Shown in pieces: positions 43,225 to 52,550 of a stretch of DNA of 64,000 nt. The notes under the pieces were generated by a model. It did not search any database. It saw only the letters and a program-made list of their open reading frames with translations, and had not been told where the DNA came from. The DNA is from Mesorhizobium loti (GTDB lineage Bacteria; Pseudomonadota; Alphaproteobacteria; Rhizobiales; Rhizobiaceae). The translations under genes were made by a program, and so were the position numbers. Location: NCBI RefSeq assembly GCF_003148495.1, contig NZ_QGGH01000007.1:211575-275574 (forward strand), in the 5' to 3' direction. How positions within the stretch are numbered: the stretch's first letter is position 1; each line of letters starts with the position of its first letter.

Positions 43225-44715
43225 ATGCAGGTCACCGAAACGCTCAACTCCGGTCTCAAGCGCGAGATCAAGATCACCGTGCCGGCTGGTGACATGGAAG
43301 CCAAGCTGATGGCGCGGCTCTCGGATGCCAGGAACAAGGTCCGCATCAACGGCTTCCGTCCCGGCAAGGTGCCGGTGCAGCACCTGCGCAAGGTCTACGG
43401 CAAGTCGTTCATGGCCGAAGTGGTCAACGAAATCCTCAACGATTCGACCCGTTCGATCATCACCGGGCGTGGCGAAAAGGCTGCCATGCAGCCCGAAGTC
43501 ATCATGACCGAGGACGAGAAGGAAGCCGAGAAGATCTTGGCCGGCGGCGCCGACTTCGAATTCCGCCTCAACTACGAGATCATCCCGGCGATCGAGATCA
43601 AGGACTTTTCCGACATTAAGGTGACGCGCCAGGTGTTCGACGTGCCGGATACGGAGATCGACGAGCAGGTCCAGCGCGTCGCCGAATCGGCGCGCAGCTA
43701 CGAGCCGAAGACCGGCAAGGCCGCCAATGGCGACCGCGTCTCTATCGACTATGTCGGCAAGATCGACGGCGAGGCCTTCAATGGCGGTGCCGGCACCGAT
43801 CAGCCGCTGGTGCTGGGCTCGAAGGAGTTCATCCCCGGCTTCGAGGATCAGCTTGTCGGCGCCAAGGCCGGTGACGAAAAGCAGGTCACCGTGACCTTCC
43901 CGGAAAACTACCAGGCAGCGCATCTGGCCGGCAAGGAAGCGACCTTCGACGTCACCGTCAAGGAAGTGTCCCAGCCCGGCGCGTTGGAAATCAACGACGA
44001 GACCGCCAAGAACCTCGGCCTGGAGTCGCTGGAGCGCCTGCGCGACGTCGTGCGCGGCCAGATCGAGAACCAGTTCGGCGCCATGACGCGGCAGAAGGTC
44101 AAGCGTCAGCTGCTCGACCAGCTTGACGCGGCCTACTCGTTCGAGGCGCCATCGAAGCTCGTCGACGCCGAGTTCAACAACATCTGGGCGCAGGTCAATC
44201 GTGACCTGGAAGCAGCCGGACGCACCTTCGCCGACGAAGAGACGACGGAAGAAGAGGCGCGTGCCGAGTATCTGCGGCTTGCCGAGCGCCGCGTGCGCCT
44301 CGGTCTGGTGCTGGCTGAAATCGGCGAGAAGGCCGGTGTCACCGTATCGGACGAGGAGTTGCAGCGCGGCTTGTTCGAGCAGGTGCGCCGCTACCCGGGT
44401 AACCAGCAGCAGGAAGTCTTCGAGTTCTACCGCAACAACCCGGAAGCGTTGAACACGCTGCGGGCGCCGATGTTCGAGGAGAAGGTGGTCGACCATCTGC
44501 TCGGCCAGATTTCGGTCACCGACGTCAAGGTCAGCAAGGAAGAGCTGATGGCCGACGACGACGAGGACGAGACCGCCGTCAAGGCGAAGCCGGCGAAGAA
44601 AGCCGCCGCCAAGAAGGCCGACGACAAGGCGAGCGACGCCAAGTCTGGCGACGACGCGGAAGAGCCCAAGAAGAAGGCCGCGCCGAAGAAGAAGGCCGCC
44701 AAGGACGCCGAATAG
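43225..44715 (+). CDS. tig: Trigger factor
   Basis: 496-residue ribosome-associated chaperone and peptidyl-prolyl isomerase. The N-terminal ribosome-binding signature is GFRPGKVPVQHLRKVYG; the FKBP domain (GDRVSIDYVGKIDGEAFNGG) lies at about 165-250, and the chaperone arms follow. The last ~45 residues form a Lys/Ala/Asp-rich tail (KAKPAKKAAAKKADDKASDA) typical of rhizobial versions. ATG 43225 gives MQVTETLNSGLKREIKI; the open frame further upstream is not conserved. A strong terminator follows. Confidence 0.96.
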   Translation: MQVTETLNSGLKREIKITVPAGDMEAKLMARLSDARNKVRINGFRPGKVPVQHLRKVYGKSFMAEVVNEILNDSTRSIITGRGEKAAMQPEVIMTEDEKEAEKILAGGADFEFRLNYEIIPAIEIKDFSDIKVTRQVFDVPDTEIDEQVQRVAESARSYEPKTGKAANGDRVSIDYVGKIDGEAFNGGAGTDQPLVLGSKEFIPGFEDQLVGAKAGDEKQVTVTFPENYQAAHLAGKEATFDVTVKEVSQPGALEINDETAKNLGLESLERLRDVVRGQIENQFGAMTRQKVKRQLLDQLDAAYSFEAPSKLVDAEFNNIWAQVNRDLEAAGRTFADEETTEEEARAEYLRLAERRVRLGLVLAEIGEKAGVTVSDEELQRGLFEQVRRYPGNQQQEVFEFYRNNPEALNTLRAPMFEEKVVDHLLGQISVTDVKVSKEELMADDDEDETAVKAKPAKKAAAKKADDKASDAKSGDDAEEPKKKAAPKKKAAKDAE

Positions 44716-44737
44716 CACAAGCGTTCAGCTGAAACAG

Positions 44738-44766
44738 GAAAGGCCGCCCTCCGAGGCGGCCTTTTT
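44738..44766 (+). terminator. Rho-independent terminator after tig
   Basis: GGAAAGGCCGCC-CTCCGA-GGCGGCCTTTTT: GGCCGCC/GGCGGCC stem with five Ts. Confidence 0.9.
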
Positions 44767-44874
44767 CGTTGCCAAACTGCAACAGCCGGCACGCTTCGCG
44801 AGCGATGGCCTGTGGCGACCAAGCTTTGATCATTATCTGCGCTCCTATTGAAAGCCGGTTGGCTGTTGGAGGGC

Positions 44875-45402
44875 GTGTTGAGGCTGTTCGTCGAAATGGG
44901 ACACGCTGCGGCAATCGCGTTAGTGCTTGTCTCGGTCTGCGGCATTGCCCGGGCCGAAACGGTGCTTGACAACTGGCGGTTCGACACGGGCGAGGATGGC
45001 CTCGTCACGGCGTCGCTCTATGCCACAAACAAGCTGATCACCGGCGGCGGCGCCTTGAGCTACAGCCCGATCCTGACGATTGCCTGCCGGGCAAACGGTG
45101 AGCCGCATTGGACCGAATGGCTGCAACTGAACGACACCGTTTCGGCCAGCCGCAAGATCACCATGTCGGTCACGGTCGACCAGGGCAGCAAGTTCGATGA
45201 AAGCTGGTCGGTCGGGCCGCGCGGCAGGATGCTGGTGCGCGACGGCGTCGACGGCATCAAGCGCCTTGTTGCCGCGAACCGACTCCAGCTTTCGTGGCGG
45301 TTCGGGCTGCTGTCGGGACGCGGCGAGGCCGATTTCGACCTCGCCGGGTTCGGCGAAGCGGTCAACCAGGTTGCCGGCAGCTGCAACACGGATGTTCCTT
45401 GA
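44875..45402 (+). CDS. Secreted protein of unknown function
   Basis: About 175 residues with a signal peptide (HAAAIALVLVSVCGIARA, cleavage before ETVLDNWRF) and a beta-rich mature part (GLVTASLYATNK, LSYSPILTIACRANG, KITMSVTVDQGSK, WSVGPRGRMLVRDGVDGI) ending in NQVAGSCNTDVP, with two cysteines. I do not recognise the family. Start is uncertain: GTG 44875 or TTG 44878 follow GGAGGG, while ATG 44896 lacks an SD but begins right at the signal peptide. It stands alone between tig and the cytochrome c gene. Confidence 0.65.
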   Translation: MLRLFVEMGHAAAIALVLVSVCGIARAETVLDNWRFDTGEDGLVTASLYATNKLITGGGALSYSPILTIACRANGEPHWTEWLQLNDTVSASRKITMSVTVDQGSKFDESWSVGPRGRMLVRDGVDGIKRLVAANRLQLSWRFGLLSGRGEADFDLAGFGEAVNQVAGSCNTDVP

Positions 45403-45597
45403 GCCGCTGCAGACCACCTAAACCTTTGTACGGTCGACCTCTTCTACCTACCGGCCAGATTCGGTGGTATATAGGTGCCGCAACTCCATTTGGGGGTAGA
45501 AGCGGATAATCTGTTCTGCCGTGCAAGGCGCGTATTGCTGGTGGTAGCGGCAGCTCGGATCATCTCAGGCACATTTGACGATCAGGGAGGAAAAGTC

Positions 45598-45978
45598 ATG
45601 CGCTTAGTCGCGTTTTTCGCCGTCGTGTCTGTTGCAACCTTCGTGGCCAATCCATCGCAAGCCCAGGATTCTGCGGCTGGCGAGAAGGTCTTCACCAAAT
45701 GCAAGGTCTGCCACATCGCAGACGAGGACAAGAACAAGATCGGTCCGTCGCTGCACGGCGTCATCGGACGCACGGCCGGTACGCATCCGGATTTCAAATA
45801 TTCCGATGCCATGATTGCGGCCGGCAAATCCGGCGTCAAATGGGACGAACCAACACTGACGACCTATCTTCACGATCCCAAGGCCATGGTCAAAGGGACC
45901 AAGATGACGTTTCCCGGCCTCAAGAACGATGCAGACGTGGCCAACGTCATTGCCTATCTGAAAACGTTCTCCAAATGA
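45598..45978 (+). CDS. Class I cytochrome c, periplasmic
   Basis: 126 residues: signal peptide MRLVAFFAVVSVATFVANPS, cleaved near SQA/QD, haem-binding CKVCH and an axial Met in GTKMTFPGLKND. It belongs to the cytochrome c2/c-556-like small soluble cytochromes that shuttle electrons to terminal oxidases. AGGGAGG precedes ATG 45598. Proximity to ctaB and the cox operon suggests service to that oxidase. Confidence 0.9.
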   Translation: MRLVAFFAVVSVATFVANPSQAQDSAAGEKVFTKCKVCHIADEDKNKIGPSLHGVIGRTAGTHPDFKYSDAMIAAGKSGVKWDEPTLTTYLHDPKAMVKGTKMTFPGLKNDADVANVIAYLKTFSK

Positions 45979-46127
45979 GCTGGCTCCTACGCCATCCGTC
46001 TAACATCTTGTTTTTCTGTGATCTTATTCGAACCGAAGGGCGGCGTAAGCAAAGACCTGGTTTCAGTTTTCGCTCGAGCCTTCAGTTCGGGATCATGGCC
46101 TAGGTTGCCTGCTTCCATCGGTCTGAG

Positions 46128-47057
46128 ATGTCGACTAGGGAAAACCGCCTCAAGGATACCGGCATCCGCCTCTCGGAAGCGACGGCGGGTGATTTCTTCG
46201 CGCTTTTGAAGCCGCGGGTCATGGCGCTTGCCGTATTCACCGCTTTCGTTGGCCTGATGGCGGCGCCTGGCGCGATGAATCCGGTCATCGCCGTGATTGC
46301 AATCGGTGCGATTGCGATCGGAGCAGGAGCGGCTGGAGCTCTGAACATGTGGTACGACGCGGACATCGACGCGCTGATGTCGCGCACATCAAAGCGGCCG
46401 GTTCCGTCGGGCCGCGTCACGCCGGGTGAAGCTCTCGGCTTCGGCCTGGTGCTTTCCGCACTTTCGGTCATGATGCTCGGCGTGCTGGTGGGCTGGCTTG
46501 CCGCATCGCTGCTGGCCTTCACCATCTTCTTCTACGTCGTCATCTATACGATGTGGCTGAAGCGCTCGACGCCGCAGAACATCGTTATTGGCGGCGCGGC
46601 GGGCGCCCTTCCTCCGGTCATCGGCTGGGCGGCTGCAACCGGCGCCATCGGCATTGAAAGCCTCATCCTGTTCCTGATCATCTTTCTGTGGACGCCACCC
46701 CATTTCTGGGCGCTCGCGCTGTTCAAGGTCGGCGACTACGCCGCTGCCGGCATCCCGATGATGCCGAACGTGGCCGGCCAGGCCTCGACCAGAAAACAGA
46801 TATTCGCCTATTCACTGCTCCTGGCGCCAGTCGGCGTGCTGCCTTGGGCGTTCGGATTCGCGAGCGGGTTCTATGGAGTTGTTTCGGCTGCATTGGGCGC
46901 GGGTTTCATCTGGCAGGCCTGGAAGGTTCTGGTCGCTCCGGACAAGGAGACGAAGCCTGCAAAGGCGCTGTTTGCCTTCTCGATTTTCTATCTTTTCGCG
47001 ATCTTTGCCATACTGCTTGCCGATACCATCGCAAAGCGAGCGTTTATGTCAGCCTGA
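46128..47057 (+). CDS. ctaB: Protohaem IX farnesyltransferase (haem O synthase)
   Basis: 309-residue UbiA-superfamily prenyltransferase with about nine membrane helices, which farnesylates haem B to haem O for haem-copper oxidases. The prenyl-diphosphate site is NMWYDADIDALMSRTSKRPV; the second motif lies around FLWTPPHFWALALF. It is located 1.3 kb from the divergent oxidase cluster, which needs haem A/O. ATG 46128 begins MSTRENRLKDTGIRL. Confidence 0.94.
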   Translation: MSTRENRLKDTGIRLSEATAGDFFALLKPRVMALAVFTAFVGLMAAPGAMNPVIAVIAIGAIAIGAGAAGALNMWYDADIDALMSRTSKRPVPSGRVTPGEALGFGLVLSALSVMMLGVLVGWLAASLLAFTIFFYVVIYTMWLKRSTPQNIVIGGAAGALPPVIGWAAATGAIGIESLILFLIIFLWTPPHFWALALFKVGDYAAAGIPMMPNVAGQASTRKQIFAYSLLLAPVGVLPWAFGFASGFYGVVSAALGAGFIWQAWKVLVAPDKETKPAKALFAFSIFYLFAIFAILLADTIAKRAFMSA

Positions 47058-47160
47058 GGTTGACGGCATGACCGCAGTTGTCGGAATACCCGCCGGGGTC
47101 GAGATGGCCGGTCTGTAATTTCTGCATTGAAGGCGTTGCAGATCAGGATTGGCTCGAACA

Positions 47161-47241
47161 TCACGATGGTACTGCACAGAATCCCAGGATCAGCAGGGCG
47201 ACGATGCCAAGGCCGAGGATGAGAAGCGTCCTTCCGTCCAT
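47161..47241 (-). CDS. 26-residue putative membrane peptide
   Basis: MDGRTLLILGLGIVALLILG then FCAVPS: a single hydrophobic helix. ATG 47241 is preceded on the minus strand by AAAGGTGAAGATC, a well-spaced SD. It sits alone between ctaB and the DUF2189 gene on the opposite strand. The only support is the SD plus the helix, so it may be fortuitous. Confidence 0.4.
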   Translation of the reverse strand: MDGRTLLILGLGIVALLILGFCAVPS

Positions 47242-47532
47242 GATCTTCACCTTTGACTTGGCGTGTGATCCTGTTTCGGACAGGATCATGCGCCAATCAA
47301 CGCGGTGCAGCGTCCTTTACGCGCCCAAAGAGGGCGCGGCGCTGTGCGAGAATATCGAAAAAAGACCACCAGAGCTAGCCAGGCCCGCCGGAGCTCTTCT
47401 GACAAAGGGCGACAAGTCTCTGGCAAGAGAGTATGTTGATTGCGGTGCAGGTCGCGGTTTTGCGTGGCCATCACGCTGAACGGAAGCACCGCGAAACCGC
47501 GACCTTGCCGGACCAGGTCTGGAGGAACGGTC

Positions 47533-48345
47533 ATGGCAAGCTTTCATGTGATAGCAGGCGCCAGCGAGACGCTGGAACATACCAAAATTCGAAAAATCGG
47601 TGTTTCCGACCTTTTCGACGCGCTCAAGCGGGGCGTCGACGATTTCATGGTCAAACCGTCGCACATCGTTTTTCTCTGCCTGATCTATCCGCTCGTGGGC
47701 GTCGTGCTCGCCGCCTGGACTTCTGGCGCCAATGCGTTGCCGTTGTTGTTTCCGCTGGTTTCCGGTTTTGCGCTGATTGGCCCATTCGCGGCGATAGGCC
47801 TCTATGAGATCAGCCGCAGACGGGAAGCCGGACTCGACACCTCCTGGAGGCACGCTTTCGACGTCAGGAAATCTCCGGCGCTGCCGGCCATCGCGGCGGT
47901 CGGGATCATGCTGTTTGCAATCTTCATCACCTGGCTTTTGACGGCGCAGATGTTCTACCAATATCTGTTCGGCCCGGCGCCGCCGGAATCGATATCCGGC
48001 TTCATCAATGAAATATTTGCCACCGGACGCGGCTGGACGCTGATTATCCTGGGGCACGCCATCGGCTTCGTCTTCGCTGTGGTGGTGTTGTGCACAACGG
48101 TCGTCGCCTTCCCATTGTTGCTCGACCGCGACGTCGGTGCGTACGAAGCCATCCACACCTCGGTGCGTGCGGTGCTGGCGAACCCGATCACCATGGCTGT
48201 CTGGGGACTGATTGTCGCCGTCGCCCTGATCATCGGCTCGCTGCCGGTGTTCGCCGGGCTGGCCATCGTATTGCCGATCCTCGGTCACGCCACCTGGCAT
48301 GTTTACCGCAAGGTCGTGGAGTCGCCCGCCAGACCGGCGAGTTGA
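47533..48345 (+). CDS. DUF2189 membrane protein
   Basis: 270 residues with six predicted helices. The segment RKIGVSDLFDALKRGVDDFM, the helix after SHIVFLCLIYPLVGVVLAAW, and LLDRDVGAYEAIHTSVRAVL are typical of DUF2189, often encoded near cytochrome oxidase genes in alphaproteobacteria. ATG 47533 follows GGAGGAACGGTC. Function unknown; the haem-copper oxidase neighbourhood hints at a role in its assembly. Confidence 0.85.
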   Translation: MASFHVIAGASETLEHTKIRKIGVSDLFDALKRGVDDFMVKPSHIVFLCLIYPLVGVVLAAWTSGANALPLLFPLVSGFALIGPFAAIGLYEISRRREAGLDTSWRHAFDVRKSPALPAIAAVGIMLFAIFITWLLTAQMFYQYLFGPAPPESISGFINEIFATGRGWTLIILGHAIGFVFAVVVLCTTVVAFPLLLDRDVGAYEAIHTSVRAVLANPITMAVWGLIVAVALIIGSLPVFAGLAIVLPILGHATWHVYRKVVESPARPAS

Positions 48346-48362
48346 GGACTTTCTGCCTCACC

Positions 48363-48390
48363 GCACCGGCGAGGGCGCCGGTGCAAGTTT
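48363..48390. terminator. Hairpin between convergent DUF2189 and YbaK-like genes
   Basis: GCACCGGCG-AGGG-CGCCGGTGC followed by AAGTTT. A strong stem but only a weak T-tract. Confidence 0.55.
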
Positions 48391-48401
48391 GATCGAAGCC
48401 G

Positions 48402-48875
48402 TCAGTATGCCGGGTGACTGAAGCGGGCTTGGTATGCGCCCATGGTCAGGCTGCGAAAGTCCTTGCCGCTGACATGCACCAGCGTTCTGTGGTCGCCGCC
48501 TTCGAAGTAGACGTCGGCTGCATCGCCGAGGCTTTCATCGACAATCACCGGCACATCGTAGGCTGCGCCGATCGGCGGGATGGCGCCGGTGTCGCAATCA
48601 CCGAAGAGCGAAATCACCTCGTCTTCGGAGGCAAGTCCGAGACGCTTGTTCATGACGTCTTGCAACCTGCCGAGTTCGATCCTCTGGGTGCTTGGAACCA
48701 CGGCTAGCGTATAGCCAAGCTCGTGGTGAACGACCACGGACTTCGCCATGATGCTGCCGGGCACGTGCGCGGCTATCGCCGACTGCCGGCTTGTTGAAGT
48801 GCGATGATGAGCGACGGTGTCGTAGGAAATTCCCTTGCCGTCGATGAAGTCCTTCAATCTGTTTGCGATCGTCAT
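48402..48875 (-). CDS. YbaK/EbsC-type aminoacyl-tRNA deacylase
   Basis: 157 residues with the YbaK/ProX fold: YDTVAHHRTSTSRQSAIAAH, GSIMAKSVVVHHELGYTLAV and the conserved Lys in that segment, then AIPPIGAAYDVPVIVDESL. Proteins of this family hydrolyse misacylated tRNAs. It is the last gene of the minus-strand oxidase run, 38 bases after the subunit IV gene, an odd partner for cytochrome oxidase. ATG 48875. Confidence 0.85.
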   Translation of the reverse strand: MTIANRLKDFIDGKGISYDTVAHHRTSTSRQSAIAAHVPGSIMAKSVVVHHELGYTLAVVPSTQRIELGRLQDVMNKRLGLASEDEVISLFGDCDTGAIPPIGAAYDVPVIVDESLGDAADVYFEGGDHRTLVHVSGKDFRSLTMGAYQARFSHPAY

Positions 48876-48913
48876 CTTGGCCTCCCTTGCCGGAGTTCGT
48901 GACGTATGGGCCG

Positions 48914-49315
48914 TCAGGGCCCGGATCCGAAAAACGCCAGCCGGGTGAAAAGGGTGTAGTCGGCTTCGAAGATCATCATTGTCACGAACACCAGAACCAG
49001 TATCGGCGGCAGGATGATCGCATAGGCCAGCGCCAGCCGTTCCCAGGCCATGTGCATGAAGACGGCGACGATCAGCCCTGCCTTGAGGATCATGAAGATC
49101 AGGATCAGCGACCATCTGAGATAGCCGTGAAGGCCGAAATAGTCGACCAGGTAGGAGCATGTGCTAAGGATGAACAGCCATGCCCAGACCACCAGATAGA
49201 GCTTGATCGGATGTTCCTGATGCACGTCGGCATGGGCGGCGGCCGCCGGCGCTTCATGTGCATGACCAGCATGAAGTGCGTGTTGTCCGAGGCCGTTTGC
49301 GGTTGCTTCAGCCAT
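48914..49315 (-). CDS. Cytochrome c oxidase subunit IV-type protein
   Basis: 133 residues: a His/Ala-rich N-terminus (LHAGHAHEAPAAAAHADVHQ), then three helices (LYLVVWAWLFILSTCSYLVD, WSLILIFMILKAGLIVAVFM, and LAYAIILPPILVLVFVTMMI) of the prokaryotic COX4 family. It lies ten bases after the upstream subunit III gene in the cox operon. It stabilises the oxidase; the His-rich tail might bind metal (inference). Confidence 0.87.
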   Translation of the reverse strand: MAEATANGLGQHALHAGHAHEAPAAAAHADVHQEHPIKLYLVVWAWLFILSTCSYLVDYFGLHGYLRWSLILIFMILKAGLIVAVFMHMAWERLALAYAIILPPILVLVFVTMMIFEADYTLFTRLAFFGSGP

Positions 49316-49324
49316 GTTTGCCTC

Positions 49325-50044
49325 TCACCAAAGATAGAAGAATGCGAAGATGAACACCCAGACCAGATCGACGAAGTGCCAGTACAGCCCCATGATCTCG
49401 ACATTCTCGTAACGGCCCGTGCGGCTGGTGAAGAAGCCGCGCCGCCCGGTGTCGAAATCTCCGCGCCAGACCTTTCGCGCCACGATGATCAGGAAGATCA
49501 CCCCGATCGTCACATGGGTGCCGTGGAAACCGGTGATCATGAAGAAAGACGAACCGAATTGTGCGGCGCCCCAGGGATTGCCCCAGGGGCGCACCCCTTC
49601 AGTGATCAGCTTGGTCCATTCGAAGGCCTGCATGCCGACAAAGGTCGCGCCGAGTGCCGCGGTCAGAAGCATGAGGATTGCCGTCTTGCGGCGATCGCGG
49701 CGGTAGCCGAAATTGACCGCCATGGCCATCGTTCCGCTGCTTGAGATCAGCACGAAGGTCATGATGGCAATAAGGATCAGTGGGATATCCGAGCCGCCGA
49801 TACGAAGCGCAAAGACCTCGCTCGGATTGGGCCACGGCACGCGGGTCGAAATGCGCGCGGTCATGTAGGAGAGCAGGAAGCAGCCGAAGATGAAGGTGTC
49901 GCTGAGCAGGAAGATCCACATCATGGCCTTGCCCCAGGACACGTTCTTGAACGCGCGCTGATCCGAGGACCAGTCGGCTGCAATGCCTTCCCAGCCTGTG
50001 GGCCGTGGCTCCGTCTGGCCGATATGCGTCAGTGTCTCTGCCAT
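49325..50044 (-). CDS. coxP: Cytochrome c oxidase subunit III, second copy (CoxP-type)
   Basis: 239 residues with seven predicted helices (KAMMWIFLLSDTFIFGCFLL, PLILIAIMTFVLISSSGTMA, FFMITGFHGTHVTIGVIFLI, GLYWHFVDLVWVFIFAFFYL). The GFHGTHVTIG and YWHFVDLVW motifs are diagnostic of subunit III. It follows another subunit III-like gene by 14 bases; this doubling is characteristic of the alternative coxMNOP oxidase of Bradyrhizobium. The O/P naming by order is an inference. Confidence 0.88.
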   Translation of the reverse strand: MAETLTHIGQTEPRPTGWEGIAADWSSDQRAFKNVSWGKAMMWIFLLSDTFIFGCFLLSYMTARISTRVPWPNPSEVFALRIGGSDIPLILIAIMTFVLISSSGTMAMAVNFGYRRDRRKTAILMLLTAALGATFVGMQAFEWTKLITEGVRPWGNPWGAAQFGSSFFMITGFHGTHVTIGVIFLIIVARKVWRGDFDTGRRGFFTSRTGRYENVEIMGLYWHFVDLVWVFIFAFFYLW

Positions 50045-50058
50045 CCGCTTGATCCCCT

Positions 50059-50763
50059 TTAGGTCAGCAATTGTCGGCAAATGTCGATGAACGTCGCGGC
50101 CCAACCGGCCAGCAGCGCGAAGATCGCGAGCCAGACGAAGAGCAGGAAATGCCAGTACATGGCGCACAGTTCGACGCTGAGACGAAGCCGCTCCGGCCGC
50201 GCTCCATTCCAGGCGCCGGCGGTCGTTCTGCCGAGGCCTACTAGCCCGCCCAGTATGTGCAGGCCATGCATGCCAGTGATCAGGTAGAAAAAGCTGTTGG
50301 CTGGGTTGGAGCTCAGCAGATAGCCATCTTCGGTCAGCTGCCGCCATGCGATGAGCTGTCCGATCAGGAAGGCGAGCGCCGTTAGCCCGGCCGTGGCAAG
50401 GCCGAGCCTGACCATGTCGATCTGCCGCTTGCGCGCGGCGACGACGGCGCATTGCAGCGCGACGCTGCTCAAGACCAGCACGCCAGTGTTCAGCCAGAGC
50501 AGCCCCGGCAGCGGCAGCGGCTGCCAGTCCGACACCGCCATCCGCATGAAATAAGCGCTGGTGAAGAGCGCGAACAGGCAGCCGACGACGGCGAGGAAGA
50601 CACCGAGGCCGATCTTGGCGGTGGGCAGCGCCGACCGGTCGAAGCCGACAAAATCGCTGGCCAGGCCTTGTTCGAGCCATGGTTTGGTCATCAGCCTCTG
50701 GTGTGAAAGCCACCATCCGGCAAAGCCGGCGATGACGAGCAGGAAGACCAGGATGACGCTCAT
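50059..50763 (-). CDS. coxO: Cytochrome c oxidase subunit III-like protein (CoxO-type)
   Basis: 234 residues. An N-terminal helix (MSVILVFLLVIAGFAGWWLS) is followed by six helices containing FFYLITGMHGLHILGGLVGL and MYWHFLLFVWLAIFALL, both subunit III signatures. It is divergent in sequence from the next gene. It overlaps the coxN stop by four bases, so its translation is coupled to subunit I. Confidence 0.87.
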   Translation of the reverse strand: MSVILVFLLVIAGFAGWWLSHQRLMTKPWLEQGLASDFVGFDRSALPTAKIGLGVFLAVVGCLFALFTSAYFMRMAVSDWQPLPLPGLLWLNTGVLVLSSVALQCAVVAARKRQIDMVRLGLATAGLTALAFLIGQLIAWRQLTEDGYLLSSNPANSFFYLITGMHGLHILGGLVGLGRTTAGAWNGARPERLRLSVELCAMYWHFLLFVWLAIFALLAGWAATFIDICRQLLT

Positions 50764-52529
50764 GCCGGCTCCCTTGAGGGGCCGAAGGAGCCCGGCATGT
50801 TCTGCGGGATGAAGTCCTCCTTGGCACCCGGTACGCTGTAGTCATAGGCCCAGCGATAGACGATCGGCAGGTCCTTGCCGAAATTGCCGTGGGCCGGCGG
50901 TGTTTGCGGCGTCTGCCATTCGAGGGTCGTGGCCCGCCACGGATTGCCGCCGGCCTCGCGGCCATGGCGGATGCTCCAGATCAGATTGAACAGAAACACC
51001 ATTTGGGCAAAGCCGACGATGAAGGCCATGATACTGATGAACGAATTCAGATGGTGGGCCGACTCCGTCATGATCGTCATGTCGGTCAGTTCAGCATAGC
51101 GCCGCGGCACACCCATCAGGCCGAGGTAGTGCATGGGGAAGAAGATCAGGTAGGCGCCGAGGAAGGTGACCCAGAAATGGAACCGCCCCAACGTCTCGTT
51201 GAGCATCCGGCCAGTAGCCTTCGGGTACCAGTGGTAGATCGCGCCAAAAACCACGAGGATAGGGGCGACGCCCATGACCATATGGAAATGGGCGACGACG
51301 AACATCGTGTCGGACAGCGGAACATCGACGACGACATTGCCGAGGAACAGGCCGGTCAGCCCGCCATTGACAAAGGTGACGATGAAGGCCAGGGCAAAGA
51401 GCATAGGTATGGTGAGATGGATGTCGCCGCGCCATAGGGTCAGCACCCAGTTGTAGACCTTGATGGCGGTCGGAATGGCGATGATCAGCGTCGTGGTGGC
51501 GAAGAAGAAGCCAAAATAGGGGTGCATGCCGCTCACATACATGTGGTGCGCCCAGACCACGAAGCTCAGCGCGCCAATGCCGACAATGGCCCAGACCATC
51601 ATCCGGTAGCCGAAGATGTTTTTGCGTGCATGGGTGCTGATCAGGTCGGATACGATGCCGAAAGCCGGCAGCGCCACGATGTAGACCTCGGGATGGCCGA
51701 AGAACCAGAACAGGTGCTGGAACAGGATCGGGCTGCCGCCATTGTGCGGCAGTTGCTCGCCCATCTCGGAGATCGCCGGCATGAAGAAGCTGGTGCCGAG
51801 GACGCGGTCAAGCAGCATCATCACGCTGGCGACGAACAGCGCCGGAAAGGCGAGCAGCGCCATGACGGTCGCGGTGAAGATGCCCCAGACGGTCAACGGC
51901 AGGCGCATCATTGTCATGCCACGCGTGCGGCCCTGCAGCACCGTCACCACATAGTTCAGGCCGCCCATCGTGAAACCGATGATGAACAGGATCAGCGAGG
52001 AGAGCATCAGGATGATGCCCCAGTCCTGGCCGCCTGGTGTGCCGCTCATGATGGCTTGCGGCGGGTAGAGCGTCCAGCCAGCCCCCGTTGGTCCGCCGGG
52101 CGCAAAGAAGCTCGACACCAGAACCAGCACGGCGAGCAGGTAGATCCAGTAGCTCAGCATGTTGACATAGGGAAAGACCATGTCGCGCGCGCCGACCATC
52201 AATGGAATCAGATAGTTGCCGAAGCCGCCCAGGAAGAGCGCGGTGAGCAGGTAGATCACCATGATCATGCCGTGCATGGTGATGAACTGGTAGTAGGCTT
52301 CCGGGGTGATGAAGTCGAACGTACCGGGGAAGCCAAGTTGCAACCGCATCAGCCAGGATAGCACCAGGGCGACCAGGCCGATTCCCGTTGCAGTCGCCGA
52401 ATACTGGATGGCGATGACCTTGGCGTCCTGCGAGAAGACGTATTTCGTCCACCAACTGTGCGGATGGTAGAGTTCCACTTCCGCGACTTCGGCCGGCGGG
52501 ATGCCATCTGCAGGCGTGATGTCGACCAT
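50760..52529 (-). CDS. coxN: Cytochrome c oxidase subunit I (alternative aa3-type)
   Basis: 589 residues, twelve helices. The catalytic motif WFFGHPEVYIVALPAFG has the CuB His and the cross-linked Tyr; VVWAHHMYVSGMHPYFGF has the CuB His pair; VAHFHMVMGVAPILV has the haem ligands. The first haem ligand is in FITMHGMIMVIYLLTALFLG. As subunit I it reduces oxygen at the haem-CuB site and pumps protons. Gene order and the double subunit III point to coxMNOP rather than the main ctaDCE oxidase. ATG 52529 starts MVDITPADGIPPAEVAE. Confidence 0.93.
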   Translation of the reverse strand: MVDITPADGIPPAEVAEVELYHPHSWWTKYVFSQDAKVIAIQYSATATGIGLVALVLSWLMRLQLGFPGTFDFITPEAYYQFITMHGMIMVIYLLTALFLGGFGNYLIPLMVGARDMVFPYVNMLSYWIYLLAVLVLVSSFFAPGGPTGAGWTLYPPQAIMSGTPGGQDWGIILMLSSLILFIIGFTMGGLNYVVTVLQGRTRGMTMMRLPLTVWGIFTATVMALLAFPALFVASVMMLLDRVLGTSFFMPAISEMGEQLPHNGGSPILFQHLFWFFGHPEVYIVALPAFGIVSDLISTHARKNIFGYRMMVWAIVGIGALSFVVWAHHMYVSGMHPYFGFFFATTTLIIAIPTAIKVYNWVLTLWRGDIHLTIPMLFALAFIVTFVNGGLTGLFLGNVVVDVPLSDTMFVVAHFHMVMGVAPILVVFGAIYHWYPKATGRMLNETLGRFHFWVTFLGAYLIFFPMHYLGLMGVPRRYAELTDMTIMTESAHHLNSFISIMAFIVGFAQMVFLFNLIWSIRHGREAGGNPWRATTLEWQTPQTPPAHGNFGKDLPIVYRWAYDYSVPGAKEDFIPQNMPGSFGPSREPA

Positions 52530-52550
52530 AGGAACACCTCCGTGTCCTTT

